Part shown: piece by piece, positions 56,415 to 64,000 of the stretch | How the letters are laid out: each line of letters begins with the position of its first letter | Numbering within the stretch: the stretch's first letter is position 1 | From: Corallococcus caeni | Lineage (GTDB): Bacteria > Myxococcota > Myxococcia > Myxococcales > Myxococcaceae | Length of the DNA stretch: 64,000 nucleotides | Assembly: GCF_036245865.1 (NCBI RefSeq) | Contig: NZ_BTTW01000002.1 | Coordinates: forward strand, 434,001 to 498,000 | Direction: 5' to 3' | Position numbers and translations under genes: made by a program | The notes under the pieces: model-generated | What the model was told of the DNA's origin: nothing | Seen by the model: only the letters and a program-made list of their open reading frames with translations | The model's database searches: none

Positions 56415-58004
56415 TCACCCGGCCTGGAAGCGGGCCTCCGCCGGACGCGCGCCGCCCGTGCGCTTCACGCCGTGGTCGCCATTGGCGGACAGGTGCTGCA
56501 GCAGCTTGAACACCGTCTCCACCTCATCCGCCGCGCCGATGTCCTGCGCCAGCTGCTCCGCCGAGCGCGCCTCCGCCTTCGCCGCCTTCAGCTTCGAGAG
56601 CAGCTTGCCCTGCAGCTCCAGCACGCGGCCCGCGGCCTTCTTGCCCGCCTCCACGCCCGGCTGGTGATAGGCATTGATGTTCACGAGGCTCGCGTAGAAG
56701 CCCACCGCCCGCTCGTACAGGGCCACCAGCGCGCCCAGCGTGCGCGCGCTCACGTCCGGCACGGTGAGCGTCATGGACTCGCGGCCCTTCTCGAACAGCG
56801 CCCGGCGCGTGCCCAGCAGGAACCCCAGCAGGTAGTCGCCGCTGGTGTTCTCCCCCTCCACCGCCAGGGACTTGCCGTCCCGGTCCTTCAGCACCTCCAC
56901 GAAGGTGACGAAGAAGTTGTTCACGCCCTCGCGCAGCTGCTGCACGTACGCGTGCTGATCCGTGGAGCCCTTGTTGCCGTAGACGGCGATGCCCTGGTTC
57001 ACCACCTGGCCGTCCAGCGACAGCTCCTTGCCCAAGGACTCCATCACCAGCTGCTGGAGGTACTTGGACATCAGCATCAGCCGGTCCTTGTACGGCAGGA
57101 TGACCATGTCCTTCTGGCCCTTGCCGCCGCCCGCGTGGAACCACATCAGCGCGAGCAGCGCCGCCGGGTTCGCCGCCGCGTCATGCACGCGCGTCGCCGC
57201 GTCCATGTCCTTCGCGCCCGCGAGGAAGCCCTCCACGTCCAGCCCCTGCAGCTGCGCCGGCACCAGCCCCACCGCCGACATCACCGACGTGCGCCCGCCA
57301 ACCCAATCCCACATGGGGAAGGTGCGCAGCCACTTGTGTCCCTTCGCGTAGGTGTCCAGCTCGCTGCCGTCGCCCGTCACCGCCACCGCGTGCGCGCCGA
57401 AGTCCAGGCCGCGCTGCGTGTAGGCGGCCTCCGCCTCCAGCATGCCGTTGCGCGTCTCCTTGGTGCCGCCGGACTTGCTGATGACGACGGTGAGCGTCTC
57501 CGCCAGCCGCTCGCCCAGGCCGTTGAGCACCCGGTCCATCCCGTCCGGGTCCGTGTTGTCCAGGAAGTGCACCTGCATCGCGTCCCGGCCGCTGCCCAGC
57601 GCGTCCGCCACCAGCTGCGGGCCCAGCGCCGAACCGCCGATGCCGACAATCAGCACCTGCGTGAACTTCGCCGCCTTCGCGGGCTTCACCTTGCCCGCGT
57701 GCACGTCCTTCGCGAACGCGGCCACCTGCGCCTGCATGTCCGTGATGGCCTTCTTCAGCTCCGGCTCCGGCGCCAGCTCCGGGGCGCGCAGCCAGTAGTG
57801 GCCCACGCGGCGCTTCTCATCCGGGTTCGCGATGGCGCCCTTCTCCAGCGCGTCCATGGCCTGGAACGCCGCGTCCATGCGCGAGCGCATCCCGTCCAGG
57901 AAGTCCGCGCCGAAGTTCATGCGGGAGATGTCCAGCGTGAGCCCCACCGAGGGGACGACGCACAGGTGCCGCTGGTACCGCTCCCACAACTCGCGCTCCG
58001 TCAT
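56415..58004 (-). CDS. pgi: Glucose-6-phosphate isomerase
   Basis: A 529-residue enzyme that interconverts glucose 6-phosphate and fructose 6-phosphate in glycolysis and gluconeogenesis. The sugar-phosphate-binding loops are [19 protein letters not shown] and [15 protein letters not shown]. The catalytic Glu region is in [16 protein letters not shown], and the catalytic His lies in [20 protein letters not shown] 58004 is preceded by AAGGGAG and places the first helix correctly; the frame extends upstream without homology. The protein is cytoplasmic. Confidence 0.93.
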   Translation of the reverse strand: MTERELWERYQRHLCVVPSVGLTLDISRMNFGADFLDGMRSRMDAAFQAMDALEKGAIANPDEKRRVGHYWLRAPELAPEPELKKAITDMQAQVAAFAKDVHAGKVKPAKAAKFTQVLIVGIGGSALGPQLVADALGSGRDAMQVHFLDNTDPDGMDRVLNGLGERLAETLTVVISKSGGTKETRNGMLEAEAAYTQRGLDFGAHAVAVTGDGSELDTYAKGHKWLRTFPMWDWVGGRTSVMSAVGLVPAQLQGLDVEGFLAGAKDMDAATRVHDAAANPAALLALMWFHAGGGKGQKDMVILPYKDRLMLMSKYLQQLVMESLGKELSLDGQVVNQGIAVYGNKGSTDQHAYVQQLREGVNNFFVTFVEVLKDRDGKSLAVEGENTSGDYLLGFLLGTRRALFEKGRESMTLTVPDVSARTLGALVALYERAVGFYASLVNINAYHQPGVEAGKKAAGRVLELQGKLLSKLKAAKAEARSAEQLAQDIGAADEVETVFKLLQHLSANGDHGVKRTGGARPAEARFQAG

Positions 58005-58172
58005 GTCCCGACTCCCTTGCAAGGGGCGCCGACCGCATGCGCGGCGCCCGCCAGAACCGTCGCGGCGCACCGTAGCAAGGCCCGCATGGCGCGGACGCAA
58101 GGATGTCGCGCGCCGCGTTGCCTGGACGTCGGTTCCCGCCCCGGGCTGTCCTCCACCCGGAAGGCGCGGACC

Positions 58173-59072
58173 TCACGGGGCCGGGTGAGCGGCCTCCATG
58201 GGCGGTGGGGCTTCCGGCGGCAGCGCCCCCTTGGGCTTCCACGCCGGGTTGCGGAAGATGTAGCCCAGCCGCTGGCTCAGCGGCCCCGGGCGGGCCGCGT
58301 CCCTCGCGATGGCGGCGAACTCGTGGAACGCGATGCGCACCGGGTTGTGCGTGGTGAGGTTCTTCGTCAGCCCGTAGATGGGGCGCTCGGTCTCCGGGAC
58401 GAACGTGCCGAAGAGCCGGTCCCAGAGGATGAGGATGCCCGCGTAGTTCACGTCGATGTAGGCCGCGTTGGACGCGTGGTGCGCGCGGTGGTGGGACGGC
58501 GTGTTGAACAGCCACTCCACCGGACGCGGCAGCCGGTCAATGGCCTCCGTGTGGATCCAGTACTGGTACAGCAGGCTCACCGCCTGCTGCGTGACGATCA
58601 TCTCCGGGGAGAAGCCCAGCAGCGCCAGCGGCGCCCAGAACACCCAGCCCGTCATGGGCGTCCACGTCTGCCGCAGCGCCGTGGACAGGTTGTAGTGCTG
58701 GCTGGAGTGGTGCACCACGTGCGACGCCCAGAAGAGGCGGCTCTCGTGGTGGACGCGGTGGAAGGCGTAGTAGCAGAGGTCTTCCAGGAAGAAGAGCAGC
58801 ACCCAGGCCAGAAGCCCGTGGCCCAGGCGCAGCGGCGTCAGGTGGTAGAGCGCCGCGTAGCCCGCGAACGCCACGCCCTTCCAGAACACGCCCACCGCCA
58901 CGTTGCCCAGGCCCATGGAGAGGCTGGCCAGCGTGTCCTTCCACGTGTGGCCCTTGACGGTGTCGCCGCGCTCCTGCCGCAGCTTCTTCACCCAGAAGAC
59001 CTCGGCGATGACGGTGATGACGAACACCGGGATGGCCGGGGTGATGAGGTCGGGGATGTGCGTCATGTCCAT
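58173..59072 (-). CDS. Sterol desaturase/fatty acid hydroxylase-superfamily membrane di-iron protein
   Basis: A 299-residue integral membrane protein with four or more hydrophobic segments and the eight-histidine pattern of the superfamily: HRVHH (near 110), HVVHHSSQHYN and SHHRAHHASN. These residues bind two irons for hydroxylation or desaturation of a lipid or sterol. AGGAGG lies directly upstream of ATG 59072. It starts 16 bp after the tetR gene, so it is very likely under TetR control. A role in membrane lipid modification is inferred; the substrate is unknown. Confidence 0.88.
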   Translation of the reverse strand: MDMTHIPDLITPAIPVFVITVIAEVFWVKKLRQERGDTVKGHTWKDTLASLSMGLGNVAVGVFWKGVAFAGYAALYHLTPLRLGHGLLAWVLLFFLEDLCYYAFHRVHHESRLFWASHVVHHSSQHYNLSTALRQTWTPMTGWVFWAPLALLGFSPEMIVTQQAVSLLYQYWIHTEAIDRLPRPVEWLFNTPSHHRAHHASNAAYIDVNYAGILILWDRLFGTFVPETERPIYGLTKNLTTHNPVRIAFHEFAAIARDAARPGPLSQRLGYIFRNPAWKPKGALPPEAPPPMEAAHPAP

Positions 59073-59088
59073 GATGACCTCCTGCGAA

Positions 59089-59727
59089 TCAGTCCCTGGG
59101 TGCGAAGGCGACGCGCATGAAGCGCGCCAGGGTGTCCAGCATGCGGCGGTGCGCCGGGTCCTCCGGACGCGCAGAGCCGCCCACCGCCGCGCCCTGCACG
59201 GCGTCCAGCGCCAGCTCCACCACGTCGTCGAAGTCCGGGTGCGTGGCGGCCACGTCCGGGAACAGCTCGCGCGCCACGCGGTGCAGGTTCTGGCGGTGCG
59301 GGCCGTCCACCGCCGCCAGCGCCCGCTGCAGCTCCGGGACGGTGCGCGCCGCGACGTACAGCTCGACGGCGGCCTGCAGCTCCGGCCGCTGGTAGGCGGC
59401 CCACAACATGTCCACCGCCGCCCCCACCCGGTCCTTCCCGGACGGGCGCGCACCCACGCCCGCGAGGAAGTCCTGGATGATGCGAGGAAAGAGGTGCTCC
59501 ACCGCCACCGCGAGCAGCTCCTCCTTCGTCTCGAAGTGCGTGAACAGCGCCCCCTGTGACACCCCCGCCCGCTTCGCCACCTCCACCGTCGTCAGCCGCG
59601 CGTAGCCCTGCTCCACCAGCGCCTCGATGGTGGCGTCCAGCAGCTTGCGGCGCGTCGTCTCACGGCGCTCCGCCTGCGTGCGGCGCACTGGCACCGCGGC
59701 CTTCCTGGGAGCGGACTTCGGGGGCAT
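59089..59727 (-). CDS. TetR-family repressor of the hydroxylase operon
   Basis: A 212-residue regulator. The DNA-binding domain (about 25-75) has TIEALVEQGYARLTTVEVAK followed by RAGVSQGALFTHFETKEEL, the canonical TetR helix-turn-helix. The C-terminal ligand domain is divergent, as usual. GTG 59748 is an alternative start, but it falls inside the palindromic operator, so ATG 59727 is preferred. It is the first gene of a two-gene unit with the membrane hydroxylase and probably represses itself. The ligand may be a lipid or fatty acid, by analogy with other TetR genes next to lipid enzymes. Confidence 0.9.
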   Translation of the reverse strand: MPPKSAPRKAAVPVRRTQAERRETTRRKLLDATIEALVEQGYARLTTVEVAKRAGVSQGALFTHFETKEELLAVAVEHLFPRIIQDFLAGVGARPSGKDRVGAAVDMLWAAYQRPELQAAVELYVAARTVPELQRALAAVDGPHRQNLHRVARELFPDVAATHPDFDDVVELALDAVQGAAVGGSARPEDPAHRRMLDTLARFMRVAFAPRD

Positions 59728-59742
59728 GCCGGAAGGATAACC

Positions 59743-59769
59743 GGTCACTTAAAAAGTGACCAGTCACTT
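59743..59769. promoter_or_regulatory. TetR operator with two overlapping palindromes
   Basis: GGTCACTT-AAA-AAGTGACC (59743-59761) and AAGTGAC-CA-GTCACTT (59754-59769) share one arm, giving three evenly arrayed half-sites. The block lies 16 bp upstream of the tetR ATG, where it would cover the promoter. Symmetry, length and position are those of TetR operators. Confidence 0.75.
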
Positions 59770-60107
59770 TGTTGGCGCGGCGCGGAACGCTCCGGCTGAT
59801 CCTCGGACGGGGGCCGTTCCAGGCCTGCCCGTGGGGCATCCGGGCAGACAGGCGTCTGCCTTTACCCCCGGACAGCTGAGAGGGATTGGCAGGGAGAGGT
59901 TTCAGAGGCGTCAGGGCTGCCAACCGGGCAGGCGGGGAGACAGGGGCTCCGACGCTTCGAGACGGGTTCTCCTCTGGAGTGTGGTCAAGACTCGCCCCCG
60001 TGAGACAGGGCGGGGCGCGGCTCGCCTGCTAGTGATCCGTTCGGGACTGAGCGAAAATCCCAGGGAAATAGCGCAAGGCCTTGCACCGGTTGTCCGCCCG
60101 CCCCGAT
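59770..60107. other. 338-bp intergenic region before the M23 gene
   Basis: It runs from the tetR operator to the start of the M23 peptidase gene. No coding frame with local codon use is present, and I could not match a known riboswitch. It should contain the promoter of the peptidase gene. Confidence 0.4.
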
Positions 60108-60905
60108 ATGAACATCTCCGCTCTTCTCGTCGGCTCCCTCCTTGCTTCGGCTCCCACTGTCCCTCCCTCCGCTCAGGCGGTCGCGAACCTGCCCGAGGTA
60201 GGCGTCCCGTTCGCCTGTGGCCGCGTCTATACGGTGAGCCAGGGACATGAAACGGGCAGCCACCAGCACAACGACACGTTCGCGTGGGACTTCCGCATGC
60301 CGGAAGGCACGCCCATCGTGGCGTCGCACGACGGTGTCGTGCGCATGGCGCGTGGTGACAGCCGGCAGGGCGGATGCGGCGAGCAGTTCGCGCCGCTGGC
60401 CAACTACGTCGTCATCTCGCACGGCGACGGGCTGGAGACGCAGTACCTGCACTTCAGCGCCGTGGTGGTGAAGGCCGGTGAGCGCGTGAAGGAGGGCCAG
60501 CTCATCGGCTTCTCCGGCGCGACGGGCTGGGCGTGCGGCGCGCACCTGCACTTCAAGGTCGCCAAGGAGCAGGGCTCCGGGTGGAACAACCCCTCCGTGC
60601 CCGCGCGCATCGCGGGCTATGGGGATCCGGTGCGTGAGACGCTGGTGTCGGCGCCGCTGTGCAAGGACTCCGCGCAGCCGATGATGGCCTCCAACGGCGG
60701 CGTCCACATGCCCGGCCAGGCCGTGATGTCCATGTCACCCGACAGCGCGAATCCGCTCCAGGATGCGTCGCGCGGCCTGCCGCCCGGTGCCAAGGCCCTC
60801 ATCGACGGCCTCTCCCAGCCTCCTGCCCAGGGCGGCGAGGGCCTCGACAAAACGGCTCCGGCCCGCCCGGCCCGCATGGCGAGCGGCTCCGACGAGACTC
60901 GCTGA
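60108..60905 (+). CDS. M23-family (LytM-type) exported peptidase-like protein
   Basis: A 265-residue protein with an N-terminal hydrophobic signal (MNISALLVGSLLASAPTVPP). The LytM fold spans about 35-185, with zinc ligands likely His54 and Asp61 (SHQHNDTFAWDF) and His148 in GAHLHFK, and a catalytic His in QYLHF. It probably cuts peptidoglycan cross-links in the envelope. The C-terminal 80 residues are low-complexity. The last 171 bp overlap the convergent GTPase gene, so the true length is less certain than the catalytic domain. Confidence 0.83.
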   Translation: MNISALLVGSLLASAPTVPPSAQAVANLPEVGVPFACGRVYTVSQGHETGSHQHNDTFAWDFRMPEGTPIVASHDGVVRMARGDSRQGGCGEQFAPLANYVVISHGDGLETQYLHFSAVVVKAGERVKEGQLIGFSGATGWACGAHLHFKVAKEQGSGWNNPSVPARIAGYGDPVRETLVSAPLCKDSAQPMMASNGGVHMPGQAVMSMSPDSANPLQDASRGLPPGAKALIDGLSQPPAQGGEGLDKTAPARPARMASGSDETR

Positions 60906-62531
60906 CGCGAGCAGCGCCCCGGCGCCCGCGAGCAGTCCGAAGAAGGCCCCCGCGTTGAGGAAGTACTCCAACGGCAACAGGGGGCCTTCGACGTAGCCGC
61001 GCACGACGCGGTAGCCCACGTGCCCCAGCAGCGCGAGCAGGGGCAGGTTGATGAGCGGCAACACCAGCCACCGGGCCGTGCGCCACCAGCGGGCCACGGC
61101 CTCCGCGACGGCGGTGGAGGCCGTGTAGCGCCAGGCGCCCGCGCGGGCCACGCGCAGCTCCGCCAGCATCGCCTCCACGTCCGGCACGCCCAGGGTCTCC
61201 GCCTCCAGCCCCTGCGTGCGCGCCACGCTGCGCGCCTCCGCCAGGGCGGTGCGCGCGGCGGACTCCGCCAGGAAGTCGTCCTCGAAGGGCTCCACCACCG
61301 CGACCTCCGCGGCGCGCGCGCGGGTGCGGTCCCTGACGGCGTCCACCACGGTGGAGGCCGCCGCGACGGCGAGCCCCGCGGGCAGGCTGCGGCGGGCCAC
61401 CAGCGCGCCCGCGCCCATGCCGGACGCGCCCCACAACGACAGCCGCAGTCCCCACGCGGCGGGACCCCAGAAGCGGCCCGCGGCCTGCCGGCGCACCTCC
61501 GACGCCAGGTGTCCGTGGGCCAGGGCCAGCCGCGCGTCGAAGTCTCCCTGGAGCGCCTCCGCCGCGCGCGCGAGCCCCGCGTCCAGCGCGGTGCGCGTCT
61601 TCGCGAGCAGTGCGTCCGTGTCGTTGAGCGCCGTCTGCACGGTGGAGGCGAGCTCCTCCAGGGCGCCCAGGGCGTTGGTGTGGCGCACGCGCGCGGCGAC
61701 GGCCTGGGTGGCCAGCCCGCGCAGGTGGAAGAGGAGCGGGCCGAACTCGCCGGACACGTCCTGGCCGTCCTTCGCGGCGCGCGCGCTGATGGCGAAGACG
61801 GGCACGTCCTCCGCGGCCAGGCCGTAGTGCTGCGTGGCGACGCGGCGGATCTGGGACTTCAGCGCGTCGCGCGAATCGGCGGAGAGCTCGTCCGCGAAGT
61901 TGAGGATGAAGACGAGCGCGCGGCGGCGGGCGAACTCGGTGAGGAAGTCCACCTGGGTGGCCTCCGCGACGCTGCCCCGGTGCATGACGACGAGCGCCAC
62001 GTCCGCCTTGTCCAGCGCGGCGCGCGCGACGTCCCGGTGCGCCGTGGCCACGCTGTTCAGGTCCGGCGTGTCGATGAAGACCTGGCCGCTCCACAGGCCC
62101 TGCGGGCCGGGCGTGTAGCGCACGACGCGCGCGCCCGTGCGGGACAGCTCGTCCGTGGGCGTGCCTTCCGGCGCGAAGAGGGTGGAGACGGTGCTGGTGG
62201 GGCGGTCCACGCCCTCGCGGGAGAGGGCCTGGCCGGAGAGGGCGTTGAGCAGGGTGGACTTGCCCGCGCCGGTGGCGCCCACGAGCGCGACGACGAGCGG
62301 CGCGTCCTTCCGGGCCACGCCCCGCGCGTAGTCCTCCAGGAGCCGCTCCAGGCGCGGGCCATGGGGCTGGAGCGCGGGCAGCGACAGGGCGTCGGTGAGC
62401 AGCGGGCGGAGGGCTTCGGGGTCGGGAAGGCGGGTGTCGTCCACGGAAGGGCCAGCGTGGCGTGACGCGCGCGCGCTGGCTACCGGGATGATCGGTGACG
62501 GTGCGCCAGCGTGCATTCCCCCTCGGCCCAT
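60735..62531 (-). CDS. Membrane-associated dynamin/Era-like GTPase
   Basis: A 598-residue protein. The GTPase domain (about 65-250) has P-loop VALVGATGAGKSTLLNAL, a G3-like IDTPDLNSVAT and a G4-like NFADEL in place of NKxD. A helical middle follows, and two hydrophobic helices near the C-terminus (about 500-520 and 540-562) suggest membrane association, as in the YcjX/DUF697-like and dynamin-related GTPases. The start at ATG 62531 has GGAGGAG upstream. The 3' 171 bp overlap the M23 gene on the other strand. Function is unknown; such proteins can act in envelope remodelling. Confidence 0.8.
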   Translation of the reverse strand: MGRGGMHAGAPSPIIPVASARASRHAGPSVDDTRLPDPEALRPLLTDALSLPALQPHGPRLERLLEDYARGVARKDAPLVVALVGATGAGKSTLLNALSGQALSREGVDRPTSTVSTLFAPEGTPTDELSRTGARVVRYTPGPQGLWSGQVFIDTPDLNSVATAHRDVARAALDKADVALVVMHRGSVAEATQVDFLTEFARRRALVFILNFADELSADSRDALKSQIRRVATQHYGLAAEDVPVFAISARAAKDGQDVSGEFGPLLFHLRGLATQAVAARVRHTNALGALEELASTVQTALNDTDALLAKTRTALDAGLARAAEALQGDFDARLALAHGHLASEVRRQAAGRFWGPAAWGLRLSLWGASGMGAGALVARRSLPAGLAVAAASTVVDAVRDRTRARAAEVAVVEPFEDDFLAESAARTALAEARSVARTQGLEAETLGVPDVEAMLAELRVARAGAWRYTASTAVAEAVARWWRTARWLVLPLINLPLLALLGHVGYRVVRGYVEGPLLPLEYFLNAGAFFGLLAGAGALLASASLVGAARHAGRAGRSRFVEALAALGRRLGEAVDEGLGTGRQAARRILERIRAVG

Positions 62532-62588
62532 GTTCACCGGCTCCTCCCTGGACGGCGGGGGATGACCTGCTGCTACGGTCCGGGGCGC

Positions 62589-64000
62589 ATGCACTTCCGT
62601 GCCATTCGTGGGTGGTGTCTGTCTTTGCTGGCGGTGTCGCCGTTCCTGTTCGCGACCCTGGCCTTTGCCGCGGAAGCGCCGTCGCAAGGCGTGGTCCTCG
62701 ACGCCGAGCCGCGGACCTTCGCGGAGGCGAAGGCGCTTCCCTCCAAGCTCACCGGGTCCGCTGCCTGCGACCTGGGGCTGGGCAAGACCCCCGACATCAC
62801 CGTCTCCCAGACCGTGGACGTGAGTCAGGCCGTCCCAGGTTGCAAGTCCGCGGAGGTGGTCATCACCCAGACGTTGACCCTGCCAGACGGCTCACACGTC
62901 GAGCGCCGGGTCAGCATCATGGATGACGCTCCTGGCACCCAGCTGCCACCGCCTCCTCCGCGCCCCCGCGTCCGCGTCCGCTGTGAGGCGAAGCGGCTGG
63001 CGCTGTCCCTGGAAGGCGTGCCCGAGGCCCCCCTGCTGACGCTGGAGCCCATCGGTATCGGTGTCACCTCCGCCTCCGTGAAGTTTCGGGTGTCCCGGGA
63101 CAGCGAAGCCCGCATGCTGCCCCTGCTGGTCCGCGACGACGCCGGGGCCCGCCGGGCGCTGGAGGAGTTGGGTCTGCTGCTCAAGGACGTTCCTGCCCGC
63201 CTGTACGGTCGTGACCTGGACCTGGAGGCGGACAGTGTCGCGGCGCTGGCCGCCGCGCTTGAGCGCGCCCGGAAGCGCGTCGCCCTGGCCTCGGGCGATG
63301 AGCCGGAACAGTTCCCCGCCCCTCCTCGCGATGTCCTGGCTCCGGACCTGGAGGGAGACCGGCCGCCGTTGGAGACAGGCGCTCCCGAGGAGCTCGGCGA
63401 GGTCCAGCCGTCCCAGGGGCGGTTCGAGTCTGGCTCGCCAGTGGACTCGGACCTGTTCTGGCGCCAGGGACGGTTGTGCGTGGCGCAGCAGGACACCGGC
63501 AAGCGGATGCGCTGCTACGACCCCGTGGCGCGGCGCTGGGGCAAGGCCGTCCCCCTGGACCGGGGTGACCAGGCCGCCTGGACCTCATTCGAGGGGTGCT
63601 CCGGGAACATCCTCATGGGGACCCGGAACGTCCGGCTTCCCGGGGAGCCGGTCCTGCGCCTGTCTCCCCGGGCCGTCCTGTTCTGGCGCGGCCGGGAACA
63701 CGAGGCCGTCGTCTTGGAGGTCCCTGAAGGGGACGGCCCACCGCGCCTTCGCGCGCCGGAAGCGGAGGAGCTGAAGAAGGCGATGCGCGCGTCCACCGGC
63801 TCCCGGCTCTTCGCCGAAGGCCGGTTCATCCTGGACGAAAACAACAAGCAGTTCTGCTCAACGCACAGGCCCCTGGGGTGCTGGTCCCTCCGCTGGGACG
63901 GTCCGCAGGGGGATGAGACCTTCCATGAACTGTCGGAGGCCCGCGTCTCCCCGGACGGCCGGTGGGTCGCCTACATGCGCCGTCCCGCTCCAGGCAAGGC
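62589..64000 (+). CDS. Exported protein of unknown function (3' end outside window)
   Basis: An open frame of 470 residues without a stop. A signal peptide (about 1-27, LSLLAVSPFLFATLAFAAEA) is followed by a region with two cysteines, a Pro-rich segment and a later part with TolB/beta-propeller-like elements (ARVSPDGRWVAYMRRP near the end). The family is not recognised. It is divergent from the GTPase gene, with 57 bp between the starts. Confidence 0.72.
   Translation, partial: MHFRAIRGWCLSLLAVSPFLFATLAFAAEAPSQGVVLDAEPRTFAEAKALPSKLTGSAACDLGLGKTPDITVSQTVDVSQAVPGCKSAEVVITQTLTLPDGSHVERRVSIMDDAPGTQLPPPPPRPRVRVRCEAKRLALSLEGVPEAPLLTLEPIGIGVTSASVKFRVSRDSEARMLPLLVRDDAGARRALEELGLLLKDVPARLYGRDLDLEADSVAALAAALERARKRVALASGDEPEQFPAPPRDVLAPDLEGDRPPLETGAPEELGEVQPSQGRFESGSPVDSDLFWRQGRLCVAQQDTGKRMRCYDPVARRWGKAVPLDRGDQAAWTSFEGCSGNILMGTRNVRLPGEPVLRLSPRAVLFWRGREHEAVVLEVPEGDGPPRLRAPEAEELKKAMRASTGSRLFAEGRFILDENNKQFCSTHRPLGCWSLRWDGPQGDETFHELSEARVSPDGRWVAYMRRPAPGK

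Noticed and set aside
55128-59120. Long plus-strand frame across the Cys-rich, pgi and hydroxylase genes
   Set aside because: Opposite-strand shadow of genes with recognisable catalytic motifs.
59770-60107. Possible riboswitch upstream of the M23 peptidase
   Set aside because: Some M23 genes in related bacteria have c-di-GMP riboswitches, but I could not find the conserved core sequence here.

Overview
The window is a gene-dense, very GC-rich stretch whose content points to a myxobacterium of the Myxococcaceae (Myxococcus/Corallococcus-like). This is an inference from the high third-position GC, the crowding of two-component and chemosensory genes, a Che7-type operon containing a HEAT-repeat gene, and CrtI-, CsbD- and Usp-type genes. 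No rRNA, tRNA, CRISPR array, insertion sequence or prophage was seen.

Bases 1-32.5k form a signalling island. It opens with a truncated GAF/PAS sensor kinase, two stand-alone receivers and a receiver-PAS-kinase hybrid. A tightly overlapping plus-strand operon follows (4421-14075): cheY, cheA, cheW, a soluble receptor, a HEAT-repeat protein, cheR and cheB. Its order fits the Che7 system of Myxococcus xanthus, in which CheY7 acts on the HEAT-repeat protein Cpc7. Next come a PAS kinase, an NtrC-type regulator with its membrane kinase, a small exported protein, a receiver downstream of tandem GGGGCA-N3-TGCCCC palindromes, a Kef-type antiporter plus DctA-type symporter pair, and a GAF kinase. A second complete chemosensory operon lies on the minus strand (32549 down to 24895): CheW, CheR-TPR, CheW, CHASE3-type receptor, CheA-REC, CheB. 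The CheR-TPR flanked by two CheWs and the hybrid CheA recall Wsp-type systems, but no output protein is encoded inside the operon.

Bases 32.7k-44k are a mixed metabolic and stress region: a CrtI-type desaturase, a VOC protein, a six-helix receptor, CsbD, a small unrecognised protein, a tandem Usp, an ABC exporter, a thioredoxin, an SMI1/KNR4 protein with a histone-H1-like lysine-rich tail, an acidic protein and a SanA/YdcF protein.

Bases 44k-48k carry part of the F1 ATP synthase (atpG, atpD, atpC), with an exported protein gene between atpD and atpC. Very similar promoter elements lie before atpG and atpD. Bases 48.6k-53.2k hold an ADP-ribosylglycohydrolase homologue, two small membrane proteins and cydAB of the short-Q-loop bd oxidase type. 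Bases 53.2k-59.8k are all minus strand: a WGR-like protein, an SDR, a NodS-like methyltransferase, a Cys-rich exported protein with a small lipoprotein-like partner, pgi, and a TetR/fatty-acid-hydroxylase operon with a clear candidate operator. The right end has an M23 peptidase overlapping a convergent membrane GTPase by 171 bp, then a truncated exported protein.
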